The notes below the pieces were generated by a model. The model made no database searches. It was not told the origin of the DNA and worked only from the letters and a program-made list of their open reading frames with translations. This document shows, one piece after another, positions 1-6,110 of a stretch of DNA of 23,481 nt (its first letter is position 1; each line of letters opens with the position of its first letter). Source of the stretch: CAZPGL01 sp964586175 (GTDB taxonomy: Bacteria; Actinomycetota; Acidimicrobiia; Acidimicrobiales; MedAcidi-G1); assembly GCA_964586175.1 (NCBI GenBank), contig CAZPGL010000032.1:1-23481 (forward strand), given 5' to 3'. The position numbers were made by a program, and so were the translations under genes.

Positions 1-119
1 CCCGTCCCACCCGCTTTGAAGGCGGGGGAGCCCACCAGGTACTCGGACACCTCCACCGTGCACGCTAGGGCGTGGAGGCCCGGATGGCCATGCCCGATCG
101 AGTCGGTAGAGTGCCGGCC
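1..119. other. Intergenic leader with two possible hairpins
   Basis: No gene is seen before the small ORF at 120. Two inverted repeats are visible. CCCGC at 10-14 can pair with GCGGG at 22-26 across a 7-base loop. CCTCCAC at 50-56 can pair with GTGGAGG at 72-78 across a 15-base loop. Neither is followed by a T-run, so calling them terminators of a gene left of the window is a guess. Confidence 0.3.
107..112 (+). promoter_or_regulatory. Leaderless-type -10 box (TAGAGT)
   Basis: TAGAGT is followed by 7 bases and then the ATG at 120, so a transcript would start on the start codon. The same arrangement recurs before six other genes in the window. No convincing -35 hexamer is seen. Confidence 0.5.
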
Positions 120-194
120 ATGAAGAAGCTCCTGATGCTGGCGATCTTGGCCGGGCTGATCGCCGCTGCGGTCAAGAAGGTCCGGTCGATCTGA
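120..194 (+). CDS. Small hydrophobic 24-residue protein
   Basis: An ATG opens a 24-codon ORF ending in TGA. The product starts MKK, has a hydrophobic Leu/Ala/Ile core at about residues 4-18, and ends in a basic tail (KKVRSI). This is the layout of a very short single-span membrane peptide with a cytosolic positive tail. It loosely recalls the short MKKLL... actinobacterial proteins of the DLW-39 type, but it lacks their acidic C-terminus, so that link is only suggestive. The case for a real gene is the TAGAGT box exactly 7 bases before the ATG; there is no Shine-Dalgarno sequence. Its last 23 bases overlap the 3' end of the HAD hydrolase gene on the other strand. Function unknown. Confidence 0.45.
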   Translation: MKKLLMLAILAGLIAAAVKKVRSI

Positions 195-978
195 CCCGGT
201 CGACGGCCCGTCGCCGTCGATGACACACCATCGCCACGCCGACGACGACCAGTCCGGCGGCGATACCTGCCACCAGTCGATTGCGGGCCCGATGGCGACC
301 GTCCCCGAGGGCCACCGGCCGGGCGAACGTCAACACCTCCCAGCCGCGCTGGGTCGCCTCGCGGCGCAGCTGCCGGTCGGGGTTGACGGCCACCGGGTTG
401 CCGACCGACTCCAGCATCGGCAGGTCGGTCACCGAATCCGAGTAGGCCCACGAGCCGGCCAGGTCGATGCCCCGGTCGGCGGCCATCCGGGTGACCGCTT
501 CGGCCTTGCCTGGCCCCTGGGCGTAGAACTCAACCTCGCCGGTGTAGCGGCCGTCGGTGTCGATGGCCGCCGTGGTGGCGACGAACTCGTCGACCCCGAG
601 GTGTTCGGCCAGTGGTTCGACGATTTCGGACGGTGACGCCGACACCAGGACGAGCAGGCGGCCCTCGGCTCGGTGGTGCGACAACAACTCCAGGGCCTCG
701 TCGTAGACGATGGGGGCGATGACGAGGTCAAGGTGGTCGTGGACGAGGCGGCGGAGGCCGTCCTGCTCCCATCCGGCGGCCAGCTTGAGGGCGGTCCGCC
801 GGGCCCGGTCCATCGAGCGCTCGTCGGCGCCGAAGAACCGGAACAGGATCTGTCCCCACATGGCCCGTAGGGCCATCGACGCGCTCAGGTAGCCGGCCCG
901 GTGGAGTGCCGGCCCATAGGCGGCCAGCGACGCCTGGGCGATGACTGTCTTGTCGAGGTCGAAGAACGCCGCTTGCAC
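172..978 (-). CDS. HAD-IB family hydrolase (SerB-like) with C-terminal membrane anchor
   Basis: Predicted 268-residue HAD superfamily phosphatase of the SerB/HAD-IB type. All four catalytic motifs are visible: motif I DLDKT at 7-11 (nucleophile Asp7), motif II Ser113 in VLVSAS, motif III Lys158, and motif IV SDSVTD with Asp181 and Asp185. The stretch between motifs I and II is the expected helical cap. A hydrophobic span at about 233-252 followed by RRRR suggests a C-terminal membrane anchor. The GTG at 978 was chosen because the conserved N-terminus (QAAFFDLDKT) begins there and because TAGGGT lies 7 bases upstream; the reading frame stays open to 1200 but the extra 74 residues look non-coding. 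The gene is divergent from the tad cassette, as the Rv3661-type hydrolase is from the Ssd/tad genes of mycobacteria. The substrate is unknown; phosphoserine is only one option. Confidence 0.85.
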   Translation of the reverse strand: MQAAFFDLDKTVIAQASLAAYGPALHRAGYLSASMALRAMWGQILFRFFGADERSMDRARRTALKLAAGWEQDGLRRLVHDHLDLVIAPIVYDEALELLSHHRAEGRLLVLVSASPSEIVEPLAEHLGVDEFVATTAAIDTDGRYTGEVEFYAQGPGKAEAVTRMAADRGIDLAGSWAYSDSVTDLPMLESVGNPVAVNPDRQLRREATQRGWEVLTFARPVALGDGRHRARNRLVAGIAAGLVVVGVAMVCHRRRRAVDRVRSTGPS

Positions 979-985
979 ACCGCCG

Positions 986-991
986 ACCCTA
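986..991 (-). promoter_or_regulatory. Leaderless-type -10 box of the HAD hydrolase gene
   Basis: Read on the minus strand this is TAGGGT, followed by 7 bases and the GTG start at 978. It both defines the start codon of the hydrolase and matches the recurring leaderless geometry of the window. Confidence 0.55.
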
Positions 992-1023
992 CGAGGCCCG
1001 GTGCCGGTGCGGGTGGTCGACGG

Positions 1024-1029
1024 TAGGGT
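1024..1029 (+). promoter_or_regulatory. Possible -10 box for the tad operon
   Basis: TAGGGT on the plus strand lies in the 178-base divergent gap between the HAD gene and the tad cassette. If used, transcription would start near 1037 and leave a leader of about 120 bases before the ATG at 1157. A GTG at 1040 is in frame with the tad gene, so an extended or leaderless-like start there cannot be excluded. Nothing else is recognised in the gap. Confidence 0.3.
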
Positions 1030-1146
1030 GCCGACATCGGTGGTCCGGCCCGCTGTACCGGTCTGGACCACTGGCTCTCCGGCTGACTTTCCCGCACGCT
1101 TCTCCCGAGTCCCCCGGTCCCGCTTCCCCGCAGGAACGTCCGTGAC

Positions 1147-1152
1147 GGGAGG
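1147..1152 (+). promoter_or_regulatory. Shine-Dalgarno GGGAGG deciding the start at 1157
   Basis: GGGAGG ends 4 bases before the ATG at 1157, directly ahead of the conserved MVVVCWSLKGG N-terminus. This favours 1157 over upstream in-frame starts. Confidence 0.5.
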
Positions 1153-1156
1153 CGTC

Positions 1157-1822
1157 ATGGTGGTGGTGTGCTGGTCGCTCAAGGGCGGCATGGGAACCAC
1201 GGTGGTGGCGGCCGGTCTGGCCCTCGCCGCTGCTCGCCGGGGGGATCAGCCCTGGCTTCTCGACCTCGAAGGTGATCTGCCGGCGGCCCTCGGCGTCGAC
1301 GGCGGGGGCCCGGGTCTGGCCGACTGGTGCTCGGCCGTCGACGGCCCCGGCCCGGAGGCCGTCGACCGTCTGGCGGCCGAAGCGGGCGGGGTGCGGGTCG
1401 TCGCCCGAGGCGCGGCGGTGTGGTCCGATGCCGTGCCGGCGCGGGTCGCGGCCCTGGTCGCCTACCTGGCCGACATGGATCGGCCGGTCGTCGTCGATGC
1501 CGGCAACCTGCAGGGTCCTCCCGGCGTCGGCCCGGCCCCGGCCGACGCCCTCCTCGACGTGGCCGACCGGTCGATCCTCGTCACCCGGGCCTGCTACCTG
1601 GCCCTGCGGCGGGTGCCGGTCCAGACAAGGCGCCCCACCGAGGTAGCGCTGATGGCCGAACCGGGTCGGGCCCTGGGCCGGACCGATATCGAACAGGTGG
1701 TGGGGGCGCCGGTGACCATCCGGGTACCGGTCGATCCGGCGGTGGCCCGGGCCGTCGATTCGGGCCTGCTCGGCCGCCGACCCCCCCGGGTGCTGCTGCG
1801 CAGCGTCGGGGAGGCGACGTGA
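1157..1822 (+). CDS. CpaE/TadZ-like (Ssd-type) MinD-family ATPase
   Basis: Predicted 221-residue MinD/ParA-type protein related to the actinobacterial CpaE homolog Ssd and to TadZ, which localises the pilus machine or affects septum placement. A deviant Walker A, KGGMGTT, lies at about residues 9-15, followed by a Walker A'-like LLDLEGDLPAALG. Later motifs are weak, as is common in TadZ/CpaE. Actinobacterial CpaE homologs usually carry an additional N-terminal receiver-like domain; here the P-loop is at the very N-terminus and the open sequence upstream (941-1156) is low-complexity, so that domain appears absent. It is first gene of the tad operon. Its TGA overlaps the GTG of tadA. The start is supported by GGGAGG at 1147-1152. 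The family is fairly certain; its exact role is inferred. Confidence 0.8.
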   Translation: MVVVCWSLKGGMGTTVVAAGLALAAARRGDQPWLLDLEGDLPAALGVDGGGPGLADWCSAVDGPGPEAVDRLAAEAGGVRVVARGAAVWSDAVPARVAALVAYLADMDRPVVVDAGNLQGPPGVGPAPADALLDVADRSILVTRACYLALRRVPVQTRRPTEVALMAEPGRALGRTDIEQVVGAPVTIRVPVDPAVARAVDSGLLGRRPPRVLLRSVGEAT

Positions 1823-2937
1823 GCGATCCGGTGGCCTCCATCCATGCCGCGGTGTTGGAGCGGCTGACCGGTGACCCAGGGGTCGACGCCGGCATCGTCG
1901 AGGCGCTGGTCGTCGCCCATGATCCGTTGCTGGGGACGGCGGCCCGCCTCGCCGTCGTCGAGGCCGTGCTGGCCCGCATCAGCGGCCTGGGTGCTCTCGA
2001 ACCGCTGCTGGCCGACCCCGCGGTCAGTGAGGTCATGGTCAACGGGTGCGGGCCGGTGTACGTCGAACGCAACGGTCGTATCGAACGCACCACGGTGCAC
2101 CTCGACGAAGGCGAGCTGGGCCGACTGGTCGAGCGGGTCGTGGCGCCGACCGGCCGTCGGGTGGACCGGTCCAGCCCGTGGGCCGACGGGCGCCTCCTCG
2201 ACGGCTCGCGGGTCAACGTGGTCGTTCCCCCGATCGCCATCGACGGTGCGTGCGTCACCATCCGGCGGTTCGGTACCCATCGGTTCACCCTCGCCGACCT
2301 GGCTGGACTGCCGGTGGTCGAACTGTTGCGGACCATGGTCCGGGAGCGGGCCAACATCGTCGTCAGCGGAGCCACGGGTTCCGGCAAGACCACGCTGCTC
2401 GGCGCCCTCGCCGGCGAGGTCGACCCGGTGGAACGCCTGGTGACCGTCGAGGACGCGGCCGAGTTGGCCATGGACGCTCCACACGTGGTGCGGCTCGAGG
2501 CCCGTCCTCCGAACTGCGAAGGCGTGGGCGAGGTCACGGTGCGTGACCTGGTGCGCAACGCCCTGCGGATGCGCCCCGACCGCATCGTGGTAGGCGAGGT
2601 GCGGGGCGCCGAGGCCTTCGACATGCTGCAGGCGCTCAACACCGGGCACGACGGATCACTGTCCACGTGTCACGCCAACAGCGCCGCCGATGCCTTCCGG
2701 CGGCTCTCGACCATGGTGCTGGTGGCGGCACCGGGGTTGTCTCCGCTGGTTGCTGACGCCCTTGTGGCCGGCAGCGTCGACTGCATCGTCCATATGGGTC
2801 GGTGCGGCCCACGTCGCTTCGTCCGCGATGTCCTCGAGATCCGTCCTCCCGGCTCGGAGCCGGCCACCCGTCCCGCGGTGGCCGACGGCCGCCCTGTCGA
2901 GGTCGACCGCCGCCCCGGCGAACGGTGGGGGCGATGA
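1819..2937 (+). CDS. TadA/CpaF secretion ATPase
   Basis: Predicted 372-residue hexameric type II/IV secretion ATPase that powers assembly of a Flp/Tad pilus at the inner face of the membrane. Visible features are an N-terminal domain with the LxxLLADPAVSEVMVNG segment common to CpaF proteins, Walker A GATGSGKTT at 184-192, an Asp-box region TVEDAAEL, Walker B RPDRIVVGEVRG, and the His-box region GHDGSLSTCHANS. The GTG at 1819 was chosen because it overlaps the upstream stop (GTGA) and gives the normal family length and N-terminus; an ATG at 1327 in the same frame would add 164 low-complexity residues. The stop overlaps the ATG of tadB. The family is established and the operon supports the role. 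Confidence 0.93.
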   Translation: MSDPVASIHAAVLERLTGDPGVDAGIVEALVVAHDPLLGTAARLAVVEAVLARISGLGALEPLLADPAVSEVMVNGCGPVYVERNGRIERTTVHLDEGELGRLVERVVAPTGRRVDRSSPWADGRLLDGSRVNVVVPPIAIDGACVTIRRFGTHRFTLADLAGLPVVELLRTMVRERANIVVSGATGSGKTTLLGALAGEVDPVERLVTVEDAAELAMDAPHVVRLEARPPNCEGVGEVTVRDLVRNALRMRPDRIVVGEVRGAEAFDMLQALNTGHDGSLSTCHANSAADAFRRLSTMVLVAAPGLSPLVADALVAGSVDCIVHMGRCGPRRFVRDVLEIRPPGSEPATRPAVADGRPVEVDRRPGERWGR

Positions 2938-3656
2938 ACCCGGCGTGGACGTCGACGGGTCTGGTGGTCGTCGTCGCGGTCGCGGTGCTGCCCCGGCCCC
3001 AGCGGGTTCGACGACCGGGTGGTCCGGACACGGCGGGACCCGGTCGCCCGACGGCCTGGCCGGACCGGTGGCTGGCTGGCGGGCTGGTCGGAGGCCTGGT
3101 CGACCGGGTGCGGGCGTCGCCACACCGGTTCGACGCTGCCCTCCCGGCCGCGCTCGACGAGATCGTGCGTTCGCTCACCTCGGGGGCCACGCTGCCCCGG
3201 GCCCTCGGGGAGGCCGGCCGGGCCGGCGGGGCGACGGGGTTGGTCGCCGCCGACCTGGCGGCGGTGGCCGACGAACTGGATGCCGGAGCATCGATCGGTG
3301 AGGCCCTCGAGCGTTGGCGGCACCGTCGCCCCGGAACGCACGTGGGTCTGGTCACCGCGGCGGTCGATCTGGCGGTGATGGCCGGCGGCGAACCGGCCGA
3401 TCTGCTGGCCGGCGTCGCCGATTCGCTCCGCGACGACCAGGCGGTGGCTGCCGAGGCCCGGGCGTTGGCCACCCAGGCCCGGGCGTCGGCGGCCGTCGTG
3501 GCGTTGGCCCCGCTGGCGTTCGCTGTGCTGACCGCTCCGTTCCGCTCTGGTGGCCTCATCGGCTCCGGGGCCGTGGTCTGGTTGGCGGTCGCCGGGCTGT
3601 CGCTGGATGCCGTCGGGCTTTGGTGGATGTGGCGCCTGACCGGAGGTCCGGGCTGA
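2934..3656 (+). CDS. TadB-like pilus inner-membrane platform protein
   Basis: Predicted 240-residue type II secretion F-domain protein. An N-terminal hydrophobic segment (about 8-19) precedes a cytoplasmic helical domain with the pattern LDEIVRSLTSGATLPRAL and, later, GEPADLLAGVADSLRDD, typical of TadB/TadC F-domains. Two hydrophobic spans close the protein (about 182-196 and 203-225). It should form the membrane platform with TadC that couples TadA to pilin polymerisation. The ATG overlaps the tadA stop by 4 bases and the stop overlaps the tadC start by 1 base (TGATG). Assignment as TadB rests on its position before a second F-domain protein. Confidence 0.82.
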   Translation: MNPAWTSTGLVVVVAVAVLPRPQRVRRPGGPDTAGPGRPTAWPDRWLAGGLVGGLVDRVRASPHRFDAALPAALDEIVRSLTSGATLPRALGEAGRAGGATGLVAADLAAVADELDAGASIGEALERWRHRRPGTHVGLVTAAVDLAVMAGGEPADLLAGVADSLRDDQAVAAEARALATQARASAAVVALAPLAFAVLTAPFRSGGLIGSGAVVWLAVAGLSLDAVGLWWMWRLTGGPG

Positions 3657-4417
3657 TGAATCCGGCCGGCTGGGTCTGGATGTCTGCGGTGGTCGGGGGG
3701 GCGTGGGCCGTGGGCCGACCCGAGCCGCGCCTCCGGTGCCGTCGCGGACGTCGTTCGGCACGGGATCCGGTCGCCGCCGTCGGGTCCTGGTGTCGGGGGC
3801 GGCTCCACCGGCCACCCGATCCTGCTGCCGACCGGCGTGTCGGGCGGGCGGTGTGCCCGGCTGCACCGTTGGTACTCGTCCATCCGGTGGCTGCGGTGGT
3901 GGTCGGCGTCGCCGTGTGGTCGGCACCGGTGCTGGGTCGCCGCCGGTCCCGGCGCAGCCACCGGGAGGCACTGGCCGCCGAGTTGCCGTGGGTCGCCGGG
4001 CTCGTCCGCCTGGGTGTGGGTGCCGGGCTACCCATCGACCGCGCCCTGGCCGAGGCGGCCCGCCGGGGCGACGGGCCGGCGTCCCGGGCGCTGGCCGCGG
4101 CCATGGACCGCACGACACGGGGGGTGTCGCTGGCCGAGGCGGTGGCCGATCTGCGGGTGGCGCTCGGGCAGCCCGGGCGCCCGTTCGTCGCCGCTCTCGC
4201 CGGCTCGATCCGGATGGGGGCGCCCATCGGTCCGGCGCTCGACGCCGCCTCGGCCGAGCTGCGGGCCGACTCCCGCCGGCGAGCCGAGATCAGGGCCCGC
4301 AAGGTTCCGGTCCGCATGCTGTTCCCTCTCGCCTTGTGCATCCTCCCCGCCTTCGTCCTGCTGTCGGTCGCCCCGATGGTGCTTGACGCCCTCGACGACC
4401 TGCAGTTGGACCTGTGA
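3656..4417 (+). CDS. TadC-like pilus inner-membrane platform protein
   Basis: Predicted 253-residue F-domain protein, partner of the preceding TadB. It has an N-terminal hydrophobic segment, an Arg-rich loop, a second span near residues 72-91 (VLVHPVAAVVVGVAVWSAPV), the F-domain helices (LAAELPWVAGLVRLGVGAGLPIDRALAEA), a long basic helix (RADSRRRAEIRARKVPVRM) and a terminal span LFPLALCILPAFVLLSVAPMV that ends TadC proteins. The last block is the clearest family signature. Translation is probably coupled to tadB through the TGATG overlap. A 67-base gap without a clear hairpin separates it from the pilin gene. Confidence 0.82.
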   Translation: MNPAGWVWMSAVVGGAWAVGRPEPRLRCRRGRRSARDPVAAVGSWCRGRLHRPPDPAADRRVGRAVCPAAPLVLVHPVAAVVVGVAVWSAPVLGRRRSRRSHREALAAELPWVAGLVRLGVGAGLPIDRALAEAARRGDGPASRALAAAMDRTTRGVSLAEAVADLRVALGQPGRPFVAALAGSIRMGAPIGPALDAASAELRADSRRRAEIRARKVPVRMLFPLALCILPAFVLLSVAPMVLDALDDLQLDL

Positions 4418-4484
4418 GGTTTCCGCCCCCCTGTTCTCCGCTTCCACCTGCTCCTGTGCCATCCAGTGAAAGGCCGTCCACACC

Positions 4485-4682
4485 ATGCAACGACTCATGG
4501 TCCGTATCCACAGCACCCTCATGACCCTTGACGATCGGGGCCAGACGACCGCCGAATACGTGCTGCTCATCCTCGGCGCAGCGACCATCGCCATCCTGGT
4601 CACCAGTTGGGCCACCGGCACCGACCGCATCACCCGCCTGTTCGACAAGGTGCTCACCTCGTTGATCAACAAGGTGGCATGA
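4485..4682 (+). CDS. Flp-like type IVb pilin (DUF4244-like)
   Basis: Predicted 65-residue prepilin. A 19-residue basic leader ends in DDRG, followed by QTTAEYVLLILGAATIAIL. A prepilin peptidase would cut after Gly19, leaving Glu at +5 and Tyr at +6, the hallmark of Flp pilins, followed by one hydrophobic helix (about 26-43). The short C-terminal part is amphipathic and the protein lacks any globular domain, as expected for Flp and for the small pilins of actinobacterial tad loci (Rv3656c type). It would be the major pilus subunit. In-frame ATGs at residues 5 and 13 are alternative starts; the first is preceded only by a distant AAAGG. No prepilin peptidase gene is present in the window. Confidence 0.85.
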   Translation: MQRLMVRIHSTLMTLDDRGQTTAEYVLLILGAATIAILVTSWATGTDRITRLFDKVLTSLINKVA

Positions 4683-4731
4683 CCGGTGGTCGTGGCCGAC
4701 GGTCTCCCTGCCGGCCCGGCGGCGTGACGCG

Positions 4732-5118
4732 ATGTGCACGGTTCGACGGGGCCGCATTGGGGACGACCGGGGCCAGGCCACCGTGGAGATGGCGCTGATG
4801 CTGCCGGTGGTGGTGGTGCTCGCCCTGGCGTTGGTGCAGGTCGGCTTGGTGGTGCGCAGCTTCGTACTCGTCCAGCATGCGGCTCGGGAAGGTGTCCGGG
4901 TGGCGGCCGTCGGCGAGTCCTCTCGGCGCATCGAGGACGCGGTGATCGGTTCGACCGGGCTTTCACCTCGGGCGACGAGGGTCGTGTCCAGCAGTTGGGG
5001 GGACCGCGTCACCGTCTGGGTCCACTTCACCGATCCGACCGATGTGCCGCTGATCGGTGGGCTGTTCCCGGACATCGTGGTGTCGGGCCGGGCCACCATG
5101 CGTCGGGAGTCGGGATGA
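4732..5118 (+). CDS. TadE-like pseudopilin
   Basis: Predicted 128-residue TadE-family protein. The N-terminus carries DDRGQATVEMALMLPVVVVL: a peptidase site after Gly15, Glu at +5, and a hydrophobic helix (about 20-42). The flanking DDRGQ-T-E pattern is shared with the Flp pilin 200 bases upstream, so one peptidase likely processes both. The remainder (AAREGVRVAAVGE... and a beta-rich tail) is the TadE periplasmic part, thought to be a minor pilin. The ATG at 4732 has only a weak GC-rich ribosome site; a 49-base spacer separates it from the pilin gene. It ends the recognisable tad operon; no Rv3654c-like or TadG gene follows. Confidence 0.82.
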   Translation: MCTVRRGRIGDDRGQATVEMALMLPVVVVLALALVQVGLVVRSFVLVQHAAREGVRVAAVGESSRRIEDAVIGSTGLSPRATRVVSSSWGDRVTVWVHFTDPTDVPLIGGLFPDIVVSGRATMRRESG

Positions 5119-5150
5119 GCGGTCGCCGCCGGTGCCGCGCGGGGTTCGTC

Positions 5151-5156
5151 TAGGTT
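5151..5156 (+). promoter_or_regulatory. Possible -10 box for the STAS-kinase operon
   Basis: TAGGTT lies 33 bases after the TadE stop. A start 7 bases downstream (about 5164) would leave a leader of roughly 54 bases containing the GAGGAGGG ribosome site. No -35 element is obvious. Confidence 0.35.
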
Positions 5157-5205
5157 GACATCGACAGACCACCACGGCGGACACGAGCCGCCGTGCCTGA
5201 TCACC

Positions 5206-5213
5206 GAGGAGGG
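5206..5213 (+). promoter_or_regulatory. Shine-Dalgarno GAGGAGGG deciding the GTG start at 5218
   Basis: This is one of the strongest ribosome-binding sites in the window. It lies 4 bases before GTG 5218, not before the in-frame TTG at 5155, and gives a protein collinear with BldG. Confidence 0.65.
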
Positions 5214-5217
5214 ATGG

Positions 5218-5568
5218 GTGCAGCTCGAGTGTCACCGGTCCCATCGCGGTTCCTGGACGGTAATCACCGTGCTCGGAGACCTCGACCTCGCCGGCGCCCC
5301 CCGGCTGCGGTCCGAGGTGGTCGAGGTGGTGGCGGGGGGTCGCCACCATGTCGTGCTCGACCTGACCGCCGTCGATTTCGTCGACTCGGCCGGCCTGGGC
5401 ACCGTCGTCGGGGCGCTGCGCCGGACCCGCAGCCATGACGGCGACCTGCGGGTCGTGTGTCCCGAGCCGCGGCTACGCCGGGTGTTCGAACTCTGCGACC
5501 TGGATCGGGTGTTCGAACTGCACACCGACGTCGACGGGGCGGTCGACGCACCGGTGGTCACCCGATGA
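5218..5568 (+). CDS. BldG-like anti-sigma factor antagonist (STAS domain)
   Basis: Predicted 116-residue STAS protein of the BldG/SpoIIAA/RsbV type, which when unphosphorylated binds a kinase/anti-sigma factor and frees its sigma factor. The core reads GDLDLAGAPRLRSEVVEVV, then VDFVDSAGLGTVVGALRRTR, then RLRRVFELCDLDRVFELHTD. The phospho-acceptor is Ser57 in VDSAGLG. As I recall it, Streptomyces BldG also carries its regulatory serine at position 57, so numbering from the GTG start is collinear with BldG. The strong ribosome site at 5206-5213 supports that start. The gene overlaps the following kinase gene by ATGA, so the two are translated together. Synteny with tad and topA matches the bldG region of Streptomyces. 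Confidence 0.9.
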   Translation: MQLECHRSHRGSWTVITVLGDLDLAGAPRLRSEVVEVVAGGRHHVVLDLTAVDFVDSAGLGTVVGALRRTRSHDGDLRVVCPEPRLRRVFELCDLDRVFELHTDVDGAVDAPVVTR

Positions 5569-6023
5569 CCTCCAGCGATCACCACAGTGAGGTCGTCGAA
5601 CTCCACGTCCCCGCCCGCCCCGAGTACCTCCAGTTGGTCAGGACCGTGGTCGGTGCGGCTGCGTCCACCGATCCGGCCCTGGGCCCCGACCGGGTCGCCG
5701 ACCTGCGCTTGGCGGTGTCCGAGGCCGCCACCAACGCCATCGAGGCCCACGGAACCTCCGGGATCGAGGACCGGGTGGTGATCCGATGCAACGTCGGTGC
5801 GGGCCGTATCGAGCTGGAGGTCACCGACCGGGGTGCCGGGTTCGACCCGGCCGACGTGCCCGATCTGCCCAGCGTCGAGTCGGCCGAACGGCTCGACCAC
5901 GAGTCCGGGCTGGGGTTGTCGCTGATGCGCCAACTGGCCGACGAAACCGTCATCGAGGCCGGAGAATCCGGTACCGCGGTGCGCCTCATCATCAAGTTCG
6001 GTGAGGGTTCCGCCGGAACCTGA
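5565..6023 (+). CDS. RsbW-like anti-sigma factor serine kinase
   Basis: Predicted 152-residue GHKL-type (HATPase_c_2) protein. The N-box is SEAATNA with Glu53 and Asn57, the G1 box is DRGAG at 88-92, and the G2 box is GLGLSLM at 115-121. These bind ATP-Mg. Such proteins sequester a sigma factor and phosphorylate their STAS antagonist, here most likely Ser57 of the upstream product. The ATG overlaps the antagonist stop by 4 bases. No sigma factor gene is nearby, so the target must be encoded elsewhere, which is also the case for the bldG pair as I recall it. The next gene begins 87 bases downstream and appears to be a separate unit. Confidence 0.88.
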   Translation: MTSSDHHSEVVELHVPARPEYLQLVRTVVGAAASTDPALGPDRVADLRLAVSEAATNAIEAHGTSGIEDRVVIRCNVGAGRIELEVTDRGAGFDPADVPDLPSVESAERLDHESGLGLSLMRQLADETVIEAGESGTAVRLIIKFGEGSAGT

Positions 6024-6071
6024 TGCAGCCGCCGACCGGAACCGACGGGTGGGAGCCGGGCCGGCGACCAC

Positions 6072-6077
6072 TACGGT
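6072..6077 (+). promoter_or_regulatory. Possible -10 box upstream of nhaA
   Basis: TACGGT lies 33 bases before the nhaA ATG. A start 7 bases downstream would give a leader of about 26 bases, so this would not be leaderless. Evidence is only the hexamer and its place in the 87-base gap. Confidence 0.3.
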
Positions 6078-6110
6078 TCCCTCCGCTCGCCTCCCGGTGA
6101 ACTCATTCCC

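Noticed and set aside
979..1200. Upstream ATG (1200) for the HAD hydrolase
   Set aside because: The extra residues have no HAD similarity and would cover the divergent promoter region; GTG 978 has the leaderless box and the conserved N-terminus.
1327..1818. 164-residue N-terminal extension of TadA in the same frame
   Set aside because: The sequence is low-complexity and fully overlaps the CpaE-like gene; the GTG at 1819 gives family length and an operon-type overlap.
5155..5217. TTG start at 5155 for the STAS protein
   Set aside because: It overlaps the putative -10 box and lacks a ribosome site; GTG 5218 has GAGGAGGG and aligns with BldG numbering.
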